Positions 1 through 9,677 are shown, counted from the stretch's first letter. The stretch: 44,281 nt of DNA from Prevotella sp. (GCA_017651265.1 JAGCDO010000044.1:1-44281), one strand, 5' to 3'. Notes: generated by a model from the letters alone, not told the origin. A program made the numbers and translations.

Positions 1-64
1 CAGTGTTTCATAAGGAATCCATTGTTTTTTCTTCATTCCTTTCTTTTATCTGAAAGGAAAATAC

Positions 65-72
65 TACCTTTG
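65..72 (+). promoter_or_regulatory. Bacteroidetes -7 promoter element
   Basis: TACCTTTG matches the Bacteroidetes -7 consensus TAnnTTTG. It lies 25 bp before the ATG of the gamma-carbonic-anhydrase-like gene, leaving a short A-rich leader. No convincing -33 TTG is visible. Confidence 0.6.
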
Positions 73-97
73 CAAGAAAGAAATAAAAGAAAAAGAT

Positions 98-604
98 ATG
101 GCACTGATCAAGGAAGTGAATGGTCTTGCACCCAAATGGGGCAAGAACTGCTATTTTAGTGAGAATGCCACGATTGTGGGCGAAGTAGTAATGGGCGATG
201 AGTGTTCGGTATGGTTTAATGCCGTAGTGCGCGGTGATGTATGCCATATCCATATCGGTGACCGCACGAATGTGCAAGACGGTGCTGTGCTGCATACTAC
301 TTATCAAATCGGTCCACTGCATATCGGCAGTGACGTGACCATCGGGCACAATGCCACCATCCATGCCTGCACCATTCATGATCATGCCCTTATTGGTATG
401 GGTAGCACCCTTCTCGACAACTGCGAAGTAGGCGAAGGCTCCATCGTGGCCGCCGGTGCCCTGGTACTTCAGAACACAAAGATTCCTTCAGGGGAGATCT
501 GGGGCGGTGTGCCCGCCAAGTTCATCAAGCAGGTACGTCCAGGACAGACCGATAATGCTGCCCACTATGTGGCCTATATGGACTGGTATAGGGAGAGGGA
601 ATGA
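98..604 (+). CDS. gamma-carbonic anhydrase-like hexapeptide-repeat protein
   Basis: A 168-residue cytosolic protein made almost entirely of left-handed beta-helix hexapeptide repeats (IGDRTNVQDGAVLH, then VTIGHNATIHACTI, then the IGMGS turn). His66, His84 and His89 sit in the H...GHxxxxH spacing used for metal binding in the gamma-carbonic anhydrase/YrdA/PaaY family, so metal binding is likely. Whether it hydrates CO2 cannot be told, since many members of this family have no proven activity. The length is normal for the family. The ATG follows a TACCTTTG promoter and there is no upstream alternative. It stands alone: the next gene, waaA, converges on it across a repeat-filled gap. Confidence 0.88.
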   Translation: MALIKEVNGLAPKWGKNCYFSENATIVGEVVMGDECSVWFNAVVRGDVCHIHIGDRTNVQDGAVLHTTYQIGPLHIGSDVTIGHNATIHACTIHDHALIGMGSTLLDNCEVGEGSIVAAGALVLQNTKIPSGEIWGGVPAKFIKQVRPGQTDNAAHYVAYMDWYRERE

Positions 605-740
605 TTGAGAGTTGACAGTTGATAGTTGACAGTTGACAATTAATAACTGTCCGTTTGGCTTCACCGCTTCACTATGCGAAGAACTATCAACTGTCAACTA
701 TCCGCTCGGCTTTGCCGCTTCGCTACGCGAAGAACTGTCA
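605..740. repeat. simple-sequence repeat plus two copies of a ~34-bp module
   Basis: The gap between the carbonic-anhydrase-like gene and waaA consists of repeats. It opens with alternating GTTGACAGTT/GTTGATAGTT units and then has two related modules at 651-684 and 702-735. Both modules end in GCGAAGAAC and are followed by TCAACTGTCAACTA-type units. The second copy closely matches, in reverse complement, a segment inside the carboxylesterase gene near 41000-41036. The waaA stop codon (694-696) lies inside this repeat block. Confidence 0.75.
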
Positions 741-1986
741 ACTGCCGAAGGATGATTTCTGTTGCACCGGCATTTCCTTTGACATAACCACCTGCGGCCT
801 CACCGCGTTTGAGGAGTGAGGCAGGATCAGCCGTCAGCTCATCCATTCGTGCAGCGAACTCTTCATAGTTATGTATCTCCAAGCCGCCACCGTTTTTCTT
901 CAGTTCCTGGGCTTCCTGGAAGCGTTCGTTATTAGGACCGAAGAATACGGGGATGCCCCAAACAGCTGCCTCGGGGAGGTTATGGATACCCACACCAAAG
1001 CCGCCACCTACATAAGCTATCTGACCATAACGGTAGATACTGCTGAGCAGACCGAAGCAGTCGATGATAAGGACATCACTAGAGGTTAGAGGTGAGAGGT
1101 GAGAGGTGAGAGATGTATCACTGGCGTTGAGGGATTTCTCTGCCTCTGTATAACGGATTACCTTACGACCTTCAAGTAAGTTCTCTATTTGTTGCAGATG
1201 ATCCTCGCCAATGACATGCGGGGCAATAATCAGTTTCCAATCACGATGTTCGTTGAAATACTTGATGAATATCTCTTCATCAGGTAACCATGAAGAACCT
1301 GCCACAAAGAGCCTACCGGCTGCAAACGCTTCCACAACAGGCAGTTCCTTGGCTGCCTCCTTGATCTGCAGCACACGGTCGAAACGGGTGTCACCCGTAA
1401 TCTCCACCTCAGTAATACCGATACTATTGAGCAGCTCCTTGCTCTGCTCGTTCTGCACGAAGAATTTGGTAAAGCAACGCAGTACCCTTCCGTAGTTCTT
1501 TCCATACCAGCGGAAGAACACCTGGTTGGGACGGAAGATAGAACTGACGCTATAAGTAGGCACATTCCTGTGCTTGAGGATATGCAGGAAGTTGTACCAG
1601 AACTCATACTTAATAAAGAACGCCATGCAGGGACGGACCAGTCGTAGGAACCTCCGCGCATTGGTCACCGTGTCGATCGGCATATAACAGATGATATCCG
1701 CACCCTGGTAGTTCTTCCTCACCTCATAACCAGAGGGTGAGTAGAACGTGAGCAGGATCTTGTACTGAGGGTACTCTTGGCGCAACCGTTCAATAATCGG
1801 TCGCCCCTGCTCAAATTCACCCAAAGAGGCAGCGTGGAACCACACGTACTGGGCGTTTGGATCCACCTGTTCTTTCAAGATACGAAACGCCTCCCGCTCG
1901 CCCCGCCACATCTTCCTCACCTTCTCGTTGAAAAGGCTGGCAATGGCGACGCCCAGCTGGATGGCGTACATGATAATGTTATACAT
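694..1986 (-). CDS. waaA: 3-deoxy-D-manno-octulosonic acid (Kdo) transferase
   Basis: A 430-residue inner-membrane-associated glycosyltransferase that transfers Kdo from CMP-Kdo to lipid A precursor in LPS synthesis. The N-terminal hydrophobic segment, the glycine-rich GEFEQGRPIIERL region, the FYSPSGYE segment, FFIKYEFWYN and the C-terminal YVGGGFGVGIHNLPEAAVWG donor-site motif are characteristic of WaaA/KdtA. It starts 3 nt downstream of the gltX stop, so the two genes are probably cotranscribed. Two oddities: residues encoded at 1078-1122 (Ser/Thr/Leu-rich, from a GAGAGGT-type repeat) look like an in-frame insertion just before the conserved VLIIDCFG, and the last ~15 residues (VLRVAKRQSRADS) are encoded by the intergenic repeat. 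Confidence 0.93.
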   Translation of the reverse strand: MYNIIMYAIQLGVAIASLFNEKVRKMWRGEREAFRILKEQVDPNAQYVWFHAASLGEFEQGRPIIERLRQEYPQYKILLTFYSPSGYEVRKNYQGADIICYMPIDTVTNARRFLRLVRPCMAFFIKYEFWYNFLHILKHRNVPTYSVSSIFRPNQVFFRWYGKNYGRVLRCFTKFFVQNEQSKELLNSIGITEVEITGDTRFDRVLQIKEAAKELPVVEAFAAGRLFVAGSSWLPDEEIFIKYFNEHRDWKLIIAPHVIGEDHLQQIENLLEGRKVIRYTEAEKSLNASDTSLTSHLSPLTSSDVLIIDCFGLLSSIYRYGQIAYVGGGFGVGIHNLPEAAVWGIPVFFGPNNERFQEAQELKKNGGGLEIHNYEEFAARMDELTADPASLLKRGEAAGGYVKGNAGATEIILRQLTVLRVAKRQSRADS

Positions 1987-1989
1987 GAC

Positions 1990-3507
1990 TTACTTTAATA
2001 CATCGATTGCCCGACGCAGACGGCGTAAGGTCTCTTCCTTACCGAGGAAGGCAGAAATATCGAACATGCCCGGTCCTTTGCCGATGCCGACAAGTGCCAG
2101 ACGGAACGCATTCATCACGTCGCCCAACTTATATCCCTTCTGCTCGATCCATGCCATGACGACAGACTCCTGTCCTTCCACGCTGAAGTCGTTGATACCT
2201 TCGAGCACATTAGCCAACTCGGTCATCACCTGAGCCGAATCCTCCTTCCAACGTTTCTTCACGGTCTTCTCATCATACTCTGTAGGAGGAATGAAGAAGA
2301 AGGAGCACAAAGGCCACAGTTCTTTAACGAAACTCACACGATCCTTCATCATGTGCACCACCTGGGTGACACGCTCCAACGACTCCTCTACGCCGTTGCC
2401 TCCCACGATGGGAGCAAAAAGCTGTGCAATCTCATCATCACTCTTCTTGAGGATATATTCGTGGTTGAACCAGATACCTTTCTGGAAATCGAACTTCGCA
2501 CCAGCCTTCGAGCACTTGGAGATATCGAACGCCTTCACCAACTCGTCGAGGGTAAACAGTTCCTGCTCCGTACCGGGGTTCCATCCTAACAGGGCAAGGA
2601 AATTGATCACAGCCTCAGGGAAGTAACCCTGCTCACGGAAACCGTTCGACACCTCACCTGTCTTCGGGTCGTGCCACTCCAACGGGAACACAGGGAATCC
2701 CAGTCGGTCGCCGTCACGCTTCGACAGTTTTCCTTTTCCATCGGGCTTCAGCAGCAGTGGCAGATGTGCGAACTGCGGCATGGTGTCAGTCCAACCAAAA
2801 GCACGATACAACAGCACATGCAACGGTGCACTGGGCAACCACTCCTCACCACGAATCACATGACTGATCTCCATCAGATGGTCATCCACGATATTGGCCA
2901 GATGGTAAGTGGGAAGCTCATCTGCACTCTTGTAAAGCACCTTATCGTCGAGGATATCACTCTTGATGACCACGTCACCGCGAATCAGGTCATGAACATG
3001 TACTTCCTCGCCTGGCTCCACCTTGAAGCGCACCACATACTGCTTACCGTCGGCAATGAGTTGTTCCACTTCCTCCTTGGGAAGTGTCAATGAATTGCGC
3101 ATCATACCACGGGTATGGGCATCGTATTGGAAATTCTTGATCTCATTACGTTTCGCTTCCAGTTCCTCAGGTGTATCGAAAGCGATATAAGCCTTCCCGT
3201 CGGCTAACAGTTGGTCCACATACTTCTTATAGATGGCACGACGCTCGCTCTGACGGTAGGGTCCGTACTTCCCGCCAAAGCTCACGCCCTCGTCAAACGG
3301 AATGCCGAGCCAGCGGAACGACTCGATGATATATTCCTCTGCACCAGGCACAAAACGACTGCTGTCTGTATCCTCAATGCGGAATACCATATCACCATTG
3401 TGTTGCTTGGCGAACAGGTAATTATACAGAGCGGTACGCACACCGCCTATATGTAACGCACCCGTCGGACTGGGTGCAAATCGTACTCTTACTCTTCTTT
3501 CTGACAT
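1990..3507 (-). CDS. gltX: glutamate--tRNA ligase
   Basis: A 505-residue class I aminoacyl-tRNA synthetase that charges tRNA-Glu with glutamate. The class I signature is present as [11 protein letters not shown] (HIGG at residues 19-22), and the KMSKS loop appears as KLSKR near residues 260-264. Rossmann domain, stem-contact fold and the all-helical anticodon-binding C-terminus are of normal length. The ATG at 3507 lies 20 bp downstream of a TAACTTTG promoter. It heads a two-gene unit with waaA. Its promoter overlaps that of the divergent HD-phosphohydrolase gene. Confidence 0.96.
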   Translation of the reverse strand: MSERRVRVRFAPSPTGALHIGGVRTALYNYLFAKQHNGDMVFRIEDTDSSRFVPGAEEYIIESFRWLGIPFDEGVSFGGKYGPYRQSERRAIYKKYVDQLLADGKAYIAFDTPEELEAKRNEIKNFQYDAHTRGMMRNSLTLPKEEVEQLIADGKQYVVRFKVEPGEEVHVHDLIRGDVVIKSDILDDKVLYKSADELPTYHLANIVDDHLMEISHVIRGEEWLPSAPLHVLLYRAFGWTDTMPQFAHLPLLLKPDGKGKLSKRDGDRLGFPVFPLEWHDPKTGEVSNGFREQGYFPEAVINFLALLGWNPGTEQELFTLDELVKAFDISKCSKAGAKFDFQKGIWFNHEYILKKSDDEIAQLFAPIVGGNGVEESLERVTQVVHMMKDRVSFVKELWPLCSFFFIPPTEYDEKTVKKRWKEDSAQVMTELANVLEGINDFSVEGQESVVMAWIEQKGYKLGDVMNAFRLALVGIGKGPGMFDISAFLGKEETLRRLRRAIDVLK

Positions 3508-3527
3508 TTTATATAGAATTTTGAGTG

Positions 3528-3558
3528 CAAAGTTAGTTATTTTTATTACTTTTGCAAA
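3528..3558 (-). promoter_or_regulatory. gltX promoter
   Basis: On the minus strand TAACTTTG (3528-3535) fits the -7 consensus, and TTTG at 3555-3558 lies 19 bp upstream as a -33 element. That -33 element overlaps the -7 element of the divergent promoter. Confidence 0.65.
3547..3554 (+). promoter_or_regulatory. promoter of the 7TM-HD gene
   Basis: TACTTTTG matches TAnnTTTG and lies 27 bp before the ATG at 3582. Because this element would be upstream of the transcript start, the in-frame TTG at 3552 cannot be the translation start. Confidence 0.65.
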
Positions 3559-3581
3559 GGAAAGACAAGAAAAAGAGCAAA

Positions 3582-5639
3582 ATGAACAAATTCAAGACCT
3601 CTGAAAACAGCTATTGGCGCAATCTGCTCACTCGTTCGGCACTCGTTATCGTGTCAGTTGTCATCATCGTGTGGTTCCTGCCCCGCAATAGCGGTCCGCA
3701 GTTCCGCTATGATGTAGGCAAGCCATGGATGTACGGATCGCTCATCGCGAAGTTCGACTTCCCCATCTACAAGACCGATGAGGCCATCAAGGCCGAGCAA
3801 GACAGTCTGCTCGTCCAACTGGAGCCTTACTACACCTTCAAGGAGAACGTGGAGAAAGAGCAGATCGCTAAGTTCTACGAGAAATACAAAGACGGTATCC
3901 CCGGATTGTCAAAAGATTATGTCACTACCATTATCGACCGTCTGCACCGTCTGTATCAGGCAGGTATCATGAACCAAGCCGACTACTCGAAGAACTTCAA
4001 GGACTCCACCAGTTTCGTCCGTGTGATCAACGGCAGGACAGCCACCAGTGTGCCCATCAACTGCATCTACTCCACGATGGCCGCCTACGAACAACTGTTC
4101 ATGGATGAGAAACTCGGTGCGCAGCGCCAGATCCTGCAGAAGTGCAACCTGAACGAATATCTCACGCCGAACCTTACCTACGACAAGGAACGCAGCGAGA
4201 CGGAACGAGCCGATGTCATCAGCAGCGTTGCCCTCGCCAGCGGTATGGTGCTCACAGGACAGAAGATTATCGACCGTGGAGAGATTGTGGACGAACATAC
4301 TTTCCGTGTGCTCAGCAGCTTCGAGCGTGAGATGGTACGACGTAGTGCCAACAGCAGCGAGGTATCGTCAACCATCGCAGGCCAGACCCTCTTCGTGGGC
4401 ATCATCATGATTCTCTTCACCTTGTATATTGCCCTCTTCAGGAAAGACTACTTCGATAAACCACGCAGTCTGATGATGCTCTATGCGCTCATCACCATCT
4501 TCCCCATCCTGGTTTCCTTGATGATGGAACATAACGTACTGAGCGTGTATGTGCTGCCCTTCGCCATCGTACCGATTTTCATTCGTGTGTTCATGGATTC
4601 CCGTACTGCTTTTATCTCACATGCGGTGATGACACTGATTTGTGCCGCCGCCGTGAAATACCAGTATGAGTTCATCATCATCCAGTTGGTGGCAGGTTTG
4701 GTAGCCATCTACTCCTTGAGGGAACTGTCGCAACGTGCCCAGCTGTTCAAGACAGCCATTCTTGTTACCCTTGCCAGCTGCGCAGTGTACTTTGCCCTAC
4801 AGCTGATGCAGGACAACAGTATCCTCACCATGGACCATAGCATGTACAAGCATTTCATCGCCAACGGTGTGATGTTGCTCTTCGCCTATCCGCTGATGCT
4901 GGTCGTGGAGAAGATGTTCGGATTCATCTCGAATGTTACTCTTATCGAGTTGTCGAACACCAGCAAGGATCTGCTCCGTAAGATGAGTGAGGTGGCCCCC
5001 GGCACCTTCCAGCACTCCATCATGGTGGGTAACCTCGCAGCCGCCATCTCCGACAAGATCGATGCAAAGACACAGCTTGTCAGGACAGGTGCTCTCTATC
5101 ACGACATCGGCAAGATCCAGAATCCCGCCTTCTACACAGAGAACCAAGCAGGCGTGAACCCCTTGAACAAGATGGATAGAAAGGAGGCTGCCCAGATTAT
5201 CATCAATCACGTAACCGAAGGTCTGAAGCTGGCGGATAAGTACGACCTGCCCACAGAAATCAAGGATTTCATCACTACCCACCACGGACTGGGTAAGACC
5301 AAGTATTTCTATATCTCTTATAAGAATGAGCATCCCAAGGAGAAGATTGACGAGTCGGTCTTTTCCTATGCAGGACCGAATCCCTTCACCCGCGAGCAAG
5401 CCATCCTCATGATGGCCGACACCGTGGAGGCAGCTTCCCGTTCGTTGACCGAATACACCGAAGAGAACATCAGTAATCTGGTGAACACCCTCATCGACGG
5501 ACAAGTGAGCGACGGCTTCTACACCGACTGCCCCATCACCTTCCATGACATCAATGTGGCTAAGCAGGTGTTGACAGAGCGTCTGAAGGTCATTTACCAC
5601 ACACGTATCAGCTATCCGGAGCTAAAGAAAGGCAAATAA
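3582..5639 (+). CDS. 7TM-HD family phosphohydrolase (PgpH-like)
   Basis: A 685-residue membrane protein. It has one N-terminal TM helix (about residues 17-36), a large extracytoplasmic 7TMR-HDED-like domain (about 40-265), a cluster of TM helices (about 270-470), and a cytoplasmic HD domain with His478 ([10 protein letters not shown]), the HDIGK doublet (His507-Asp508) and a later TTHHG motif. Family members such as Listeria PgpH hydrolyse c-di-AMP; that function is inferred here, not shown. The ATG at 3582 is chosen because the upstream in-frame TTG overlaps the promoter. It is monocistronic, with a hairpin after its stop. Confidence 0.88.
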   Translation: MNKFKTSENSYWRNLLTRSALVIVSVVIIVWFLPRNSGPQFRYDVGKPWMYGSLIAKFDFPIYKTDEAIKAEQDSLLVQLEPYYTFKENVEKEQIAKFYEKYKDGIPGLSKDYVTTIIDRLHRLYQAGIMNQADYSKNFKDSTSFVRVINGRTATSVPINCIYSTMAAYEQLFMDEKLGAQRQILQKCNLNEYLTPNLTYDKERSETERADVISSVALASGMVLTGQKIIDRGEIVDEHTFRVLSSFEREMVRRSANSSEVSSTIAGQTLFVGIIMILFTLYIALFRKDYFDKPRSLMMLYALITIFPILVSLMMEHNVLSVYVLPFAIVPIFIRVFMDSRTAFISHAVMTLICAAAVKYQYEFIIIQLVAGLVAIYSLRELSQRAQLFKTAILVTLASCAVYFALQLMQDNSILTMDHSMYKHFIANGVMLLFAYPLMLVVEKMFGFISNVTLIELSNTSKDLLRKMSEVAPGTFQHSIMVGNLAAAISDKIDAKTQLVRTGALYHDIGKIQNPAFYTENQAGVNPLNKMDRKEAAQIIINHVTEGLKLADKYDLPTEIKDFITTHHGLGKTKYFYISYKNEHPKEKIDESVFSYAGPNPFTREQAILMMADTVEAASRSLTEYTEENISNLVNTLIDGQVSDGFYTDCPITFHDINVAKQVLTERLKVIYHTRISYPELKKGK

Positions 5640-5664
5640 TACAACACTTATGAGTAAACAACCG

Positions 5665-5696
5665 TTTCTGCACATTTCTTTGGATTTGTGCAGAAA
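5665..5696 (+). terminator. hairpin terminator candidate
   Basis: TTTCTGCACA (5665-5674) and TGTGCAGAAA (5687-5696) form a perfect 10-bp stem with a 12-nt loop, followed by a T-rich stretch with TTGTTTGTTCTTTT. It sits 25 bp after the HD-phosphohydrolase stop. Confidence 0.6.
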
Positions 5697-5764
5697 TGCT
5701 TGTTTGTTCTTTTAATAAAAGTTAAACATTCTGACCATTTACAGGAAATTCAGAACAATACAGG

Positions 5765-5772
5765 TAACTTTG
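5765..5772 (+). promoter_or_regulatory. promoter of the OmpP1-like gene
   Basis: TAACTTTG fits the -7 consensus and lies 27 bp before the ATG at 5800. The in-frame TTG at 5770 lies inside this element and is not a credible start. Confidence 0.6.
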
Positions 5773-5799
5773 CAGCCAAGTTTTTTAAAGGTATTTAAG

Positions 5800-7332
5800 A
5801 TGAGTAAATTAAAATTTATCAGCATCGTATTCATGATGACAGTCGCCAGCAACGTTTGGGCAGGCGGCATTCTTACAAACACCAACCAGAACCTCGCTTT
5901 CAACCGTAATATGGCACGTGACGGTATTATCGGGATTGACGGTGTATACAGCAACCCCGCAGGTGTGATCTTCATGGACAACGGTTTCCACCTCTCTGTG
6001 AACTGGCAGATGGCTTTCCAGACCCGTTCCATTTTCACCACCAATCCTGATTTCGCGTTGGGCATGGATAATGGCGGTATCACCACCAAGAAATTCAAGG
6101 GCGAAGCCAATGTGCCAGTCATCCCCTCTCTCCAGGCAGCCTACAACACCGGTCGCTGGAGTCTGCAAGCCAACATCGCCATTACCGGTGGCGGTGGAAA
6201 ATGTGAGTTCTCCGATGGTATCGGTTCCTTTGAGAGTGCTGTTGGTGCTATTGCCCACCAGCTTCAGCCGCTGGGATCAACAGGATATGATGCAGAAGGT
6301 TTCATGAGCGGTAAGCAGTATTACATCGGTTTCTCGTTGGGTGCCGCCTACAAGCTCACCGACAACCTCTCCATCTTTGGAGGTGCCCGTTTATTGTACG
6401 GTACTGCCTCATACAAAGCCAAGATGAGCAATATCATGGTGAACACGGCTGCAGGAGCCGTTCCCTTTGGTACCTTCCTCGACAATGCTAATACACGGAT
6501 CGCTGGCGGCATTGCCCAGTATGCAGATGGCATCAGTCAGTTAGAGGCAGGTATCGCTCAATACCAGGCTGCAGGAGCACCTGTACCACAGGAACTCACC
6601 ACCCAGCTGGCAACAGCACAGGCTGCCAAGGCACAGCTGGAAGGTACACAGAAGAGTCTGCAGACCCTCGAGACCTATCGTGAGGGCGTGAGCATGATGT
6701 CTGATCAGAGTGGTCTGGGCATTGCTCCCATCATAGGTGTTGACTATAAGATAGGTGCTTTCAACTTCGGTGCCAAATACGAGTTCAAAACCCGTATGCG
6801 TATGAAGAACAACTCCACGGTGAAAGAAGCCCATCAGATCGAGGCCGTGAACAAGTATCGCGATGGTAGTAGCGTTCCAGAAGACCAGCCAGCACTCTTC
6901 ACCGTTGGTGGTCAGTGGTCGGTAACTCCCTCCGTACGCGTCATGGCTGGCTATCACCTGTTCTTCGACAAGTCGGCACATTGGTATAACCACGACGAGA
7001 AGAAACTCGATGGTAACACATGGGAGTACAATGGCGGTGCCGAATGGGACGTAACCGACAAATTGTTGGTAAGTGCCGGTTTCCAGAAGACCAACTATGG
7101 TCTGTCTGATGAATACATGAACGATATGTCTTTCGTGGTGAGCAGCTACACCTACGGACTTGGTCTGCGTTACAAGATCAGTGACAAGGTGAAGGTGAAC
7201 GTGGCCTATTTCCAGACCAACTACGACACCTACAAGCAGGATGTAACACCTACTGCCACCAATGCCACGACACATAACGACTTCACCCGCACCAACAAAG
7301 TGTTTGGTGTAGGCGTGGATATCGATTTCTAA
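5800..7332 (+). CDS. OmpP1/FadL-type outer membrane transport protein
   Basis: A 510-residue beta-barrel. The signal peptide (MSKLKFISIVFMMTVASNVWA) is followed by the family-typical N-terminal hatch region, in which Asn-Pro-Ala (YSNPAGV) is conserved, then by alternating amphipathic strands up to a C-terminal aromatic (VGVDIDF). FadL-family proteins move hydrophobic substrates across the outer membrane; the substrate here is unknown. A helical, Ala/Gln-rich stretch (about residues 225-300, AGGIAQYADGISQLEAG onward) interrupts the barrel and looks like a coiled-coil insertion in a loop. It converges on priA with only 15 bp between. Confidence 0.82.
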   Translation: MSKLKFISIVFMMTVASNVWAGGILTNTNQNLAFNRNMARDGIIGIDGVYSNPAGVIFMDNGFHLSVNWQMAFQTRSIFTTNPDFALGMDNGGITTKKFKGEANVPVIPSLQAAYNTGRWSLQANIAITGGGGKCEFSDGIGSFESAVGAIAHQLQPLGSTGYDAEGFMSGKQYYIGFSLGAAYKLTDNLSIFGGARLLYGTASYKAKMSNIMVNTAAGAVPFGTFLDNANTRIAGGIAQYADGISQLEAGIAQYQAAGAPVPQELTTQLATAQAAKAQLEGTQKSLQTLETYREGVSMMSDQSGLGIAPIIGVDYKIGAFNFGAKYEFKTRMRMKNNSTVKEAHQIEAVNKYRDGSSVPEDQPALFTVGGQWSVTPSVRVMAGYHLFFDKSAHWYNHDEKKLDGNTWEYNGGAEWDVTDKLLVSAGFQKTNYGLSDEYMNDMSFVVSSYTYGLGLRYKISDKVKVNVAYFQTNYDTYKQDVTPTATNATTHNDFTRTNKVFGVGVDIDF

Positions 7333-7347
7333 TTCGTTGATTCTACA

Positions 7348-9657
7348 TTACAGCGGATCCACATCGAAGTAGATCTGCAACGCGTTATACCGCGAGTCCT
7401 GCATCATCTGACTCTGGATGAGCCGCAGGCACTCGCGGGCTTTTTTGATGTCTATCCCGTTCTCCAATTTGAGAACCAGCTTACGGATATGCATCGACTT
7501 TACCTTAGCAATGGACGGTTTATCCGGACCCAGCACGCGATTACCGAACCATTGTCTCATTCGTGTTCCCATCTCCATGCTGGCGGTGTTAGCCACCTGT
7601 TCATAGCGATGTTTCAGGAACACATACACCAGATGGTTGAATGGCGGATAGCGGAAAGTGCGACGCTCATCCAACTGATCATCAAAGAAAGCGGTATAGT
7701 CGTTGTTCACCACTTGCTGGATAACAGGCAGCTGCTGACTCTTCGTCTGCAGGATTACCAATCCCCGCTTTCCCTTGCGCCCTGCCCTGCCGCTTACCTG
7801 CGCCATCATCGTAAACGCATGCTCGAAGGCACGGAAGTCGGGATAGTTCAGCATCGAATCGGCATTGAGGATTCCCACCACCGACACACGGTCGAAATCC
7901 AGTCCTTTACTGATCATCTGCGTACCTATAAGCATCTGTGTACGTCCTGCGGCGAAATCATTGATCAACCGCTCATACGCATGTCGGGTTCTGGTGGTAT
8001 CAAGATCCATGCGAGCCACTCGCACTTCCGGGAAGATCTCCATGATCTGGTCCTCTATCTTCTCTGTGCCATAGCCCCTACCCGTCAGGTTCGTATTCCC
8101 GCAGTTCGGACACTTATCCGGCACCTGATATGTGTTACCGCAGTAATGACAGGTAAGCTGACCGCTGTTCTTATGGTAAGTAAGCGATACATCGCAATGT
8201 TGACAATGAGGTACCCATCCACACACCTTACACTCGATCATCGGTGCAAAGCCCCTGCGGTTCTGGAAGAGTATCACCTGCTCATTAGCCTCTAAGGCCT
8301 TACGGATGCTCGACAAAAGCAGCGGTGAGAACGGACCGTTCATCATCTTCCTCCGCTGGAGGTCGCGCACATCCACCACCTGTATTTCAGGCAGTTGGAT
8401 ATCCTGGTAACGCTGCTGGAGCGATACGAGTCCGTATTTCCCCACCTTAGTATTATAATAGCTCTCTATCGAAGGAGTAGCAGTACCCAACAATGTTCGT
8501 GTGTTCAGCGTTCCATTTATCTCCGTGCATATCCTGGCCAGCATGATAGCAGCACTTCTTGCGTGATATCGTGGAGCAGGATCCTGTTGTTTGAACGACG
8601 TCTCGTGCTCCTCATCAATAATCACCAATCCTAAGCGTTGGAAAGGCAGGAACACAGCCGAGCGGGCACCAAGGATCACATCGTATGGATTGGCCGACAG
8701 CTGTTTCTTCCATATCTCCACTCGCTCAGCATCGCTGTATTTCGAGTGATAGATACCCAAACGATTGCCAAACACCCGTTGCAGACGGTCGCGCATCTGT
8801 ACCGTCAGGGCAATCTCGGGCAACAGATACAGCACCTGCTGCTTTTTCTCTATGGCCTCTTTGATTAAGTGGATATAGATCTCGGTCTTACCGCTCGAGG
8901 TAACACCGTGTAACAATACGATCTTCTTACTCAGGAACTGAAACAGGATCTGGTTATATGCCTCCTGCTGTGCCGCATTCAATGCCTTGACCTTGTCGAG
9001 GTGCGGCTCACCGCCGTGGTTCAGTCGTCCCACCTCCTTTTCATACAGCACGAGGAATTTCTTATCAATCAACTGCTTCAAGATGGCGGATGTGCAATGC
9101 GAGTAGTTCATCAGCTCATCCTTCGATACCTCTTCGCACACTCCGCACTCCTCACTCCTCCCTTCACGCTCCTCAAGACTATCCCAACGGGACAGCTGCA
9201 GGTAGTCGATGAACACTTTCTGCTGCTTGGGGGCACGTGCCAACATATCCAGTGCGATATGCAGAGCCTGTTCGTTGCGGTATTTCTCGCCCAGTGCTAC
9301 GTACGTCTCCAGTTTCGGCTTATATCCCTCAACGGTTTTCATTCCCAAGGGGAAGGCCGCATTATACACCTCGCCAATGGGTGACAGGTAATAATCGGCG
9401 ATCCATTGCCATAGACGGAACTGCTCCTCGCGCACCACAGGTTCGGCATCCAATACTTCGAGCACCTCCTTGATCTGCGCAAAGTCGGGTTTTCTGTCAT
9501 GCACCTCCACCGCAAGACCTACATACTTCTTACTCTTTCCCAGCGGCACCAGTACACGCACTCCCCTCTTCACCTTCTCCGCTAACCTCTCTGGCACGGC
9601 GTAGGTAAAGAACCCTTCTAAGGGCAGGGGCAATATCACGTCAACGTATCTCTTCAT
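7348..9657 (-). CDS. priA: primosomal replication protein N' (PriA helicase)
   Basis: A 769-residue superfamily 2 helicase that reloads the replisome at stalled forks. Visible are Walker A (GVTSSGKTEIY), the DEEH box (IIDEEHE), the zinc-binding insert with four Cys pairs (CKVC, CQHC, CHYC, CPNC), and motifs V-VI (GTQMISKGLDF, QVSGRAGRKG). The ATG at 9657 is preferred over an upstream in-frame TTG because it follows a TATATTTG promoter at good distance. Residues encoded at 9131-9176 (EEREGRSEECGVCEEV region) come from a CTCACTCCT-type low-complexity repeat and look like an in-frame insertion between the N-terminal DNA-binding region and the helicase core. Confidence 0.95.
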   Translation of the reverse strand: MKRYVDVILPLPLEGFFTYAVPERLAEKVKRGVRVLVPLGKSKKYVGLAVEVHDRKPDFAQIKEVLEVLDAEPVVREEQFRLWQWIADYYLSPIGEVYNAAFPLGMKTVEGYKPKLETYVALGEKYRNEQALHIALDMLARAPKQQKVFIDYLQLSRWDSLEEREGRSEECGVCEEVSKDELMNYSHCTSAILKQLIDKKFLVLYEKEVGRLNHGGEPHLDKVKALNAAQQEAYNQILFQFLSKKIVLLHGVTSSGKTEIYIHLIKEAIEKKQQVLYLLPEIALTVQMRDRLQRVFGNRLGIYHSKYSDAERVEIWKKQLSANPYDVILGARSAVFLPFQRLGLVIIDEEHETSFKQQDPAPRYHARSAAIMLARICTEINGTLNTRTLLGTATPSIESYYNTKVGKYGLVSLQQRYQDIQLPEIQVVDVRDLQRRKMMNGPFSPLLLSSIRKALEANEQVILFQNRRGFAPMIECKVCGWVPHCQHCDVSLTYHKNSGQLTCHYCGNTYQVPDKCPNCGNTNLTGRGYGTEKIEDQIMEIFPEVRVARMDLDTTRTRHAYERLINDFAAGRTQMLIGTQMISKGLDFDRVSVVGILNADSMLNYPDFRAFEHAFTMMAQVSGRAGRKGKRGLVILQTKSQQLPVIQQVVNNDYTAFFDDQLDERRTFRYPPFNHLVYVFLKHRYEQVANTASMEMGTRMRQWFGNRVLGPDKPSIAKVKSMHIRKLVLKLENGIDIKKARECLRLIQSQMMQDSRYNALQIYFDVDPL

Positions 9658-9669
9658 TAAATACCACTG

Positions 9670-9677
9670 CAAATATA
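9670..9677 (-). promoter_or_regulatory. priA promoter
   Basis: TATATTTG on the minus strand matches TAnnTTTG and is 12 bp upstream of the priA ATG, giving a very short leader. Confidence 0.55.

Noticed and set aside
3552-3581. TTG start 30 bp upstream for the HD-phosphohydrolase (likewise 5770 and 23437 for two other genes)
   Set aside because: These TTG codons are part of the TAnnTTTG promoter elements, so they would not be in the transcripts.
4797-5600. Minus-strand open frame of 267 codons opposite the HD domain
   Set aside because: It is antisense to conserved HD motifs, without promoter or family resemblance.
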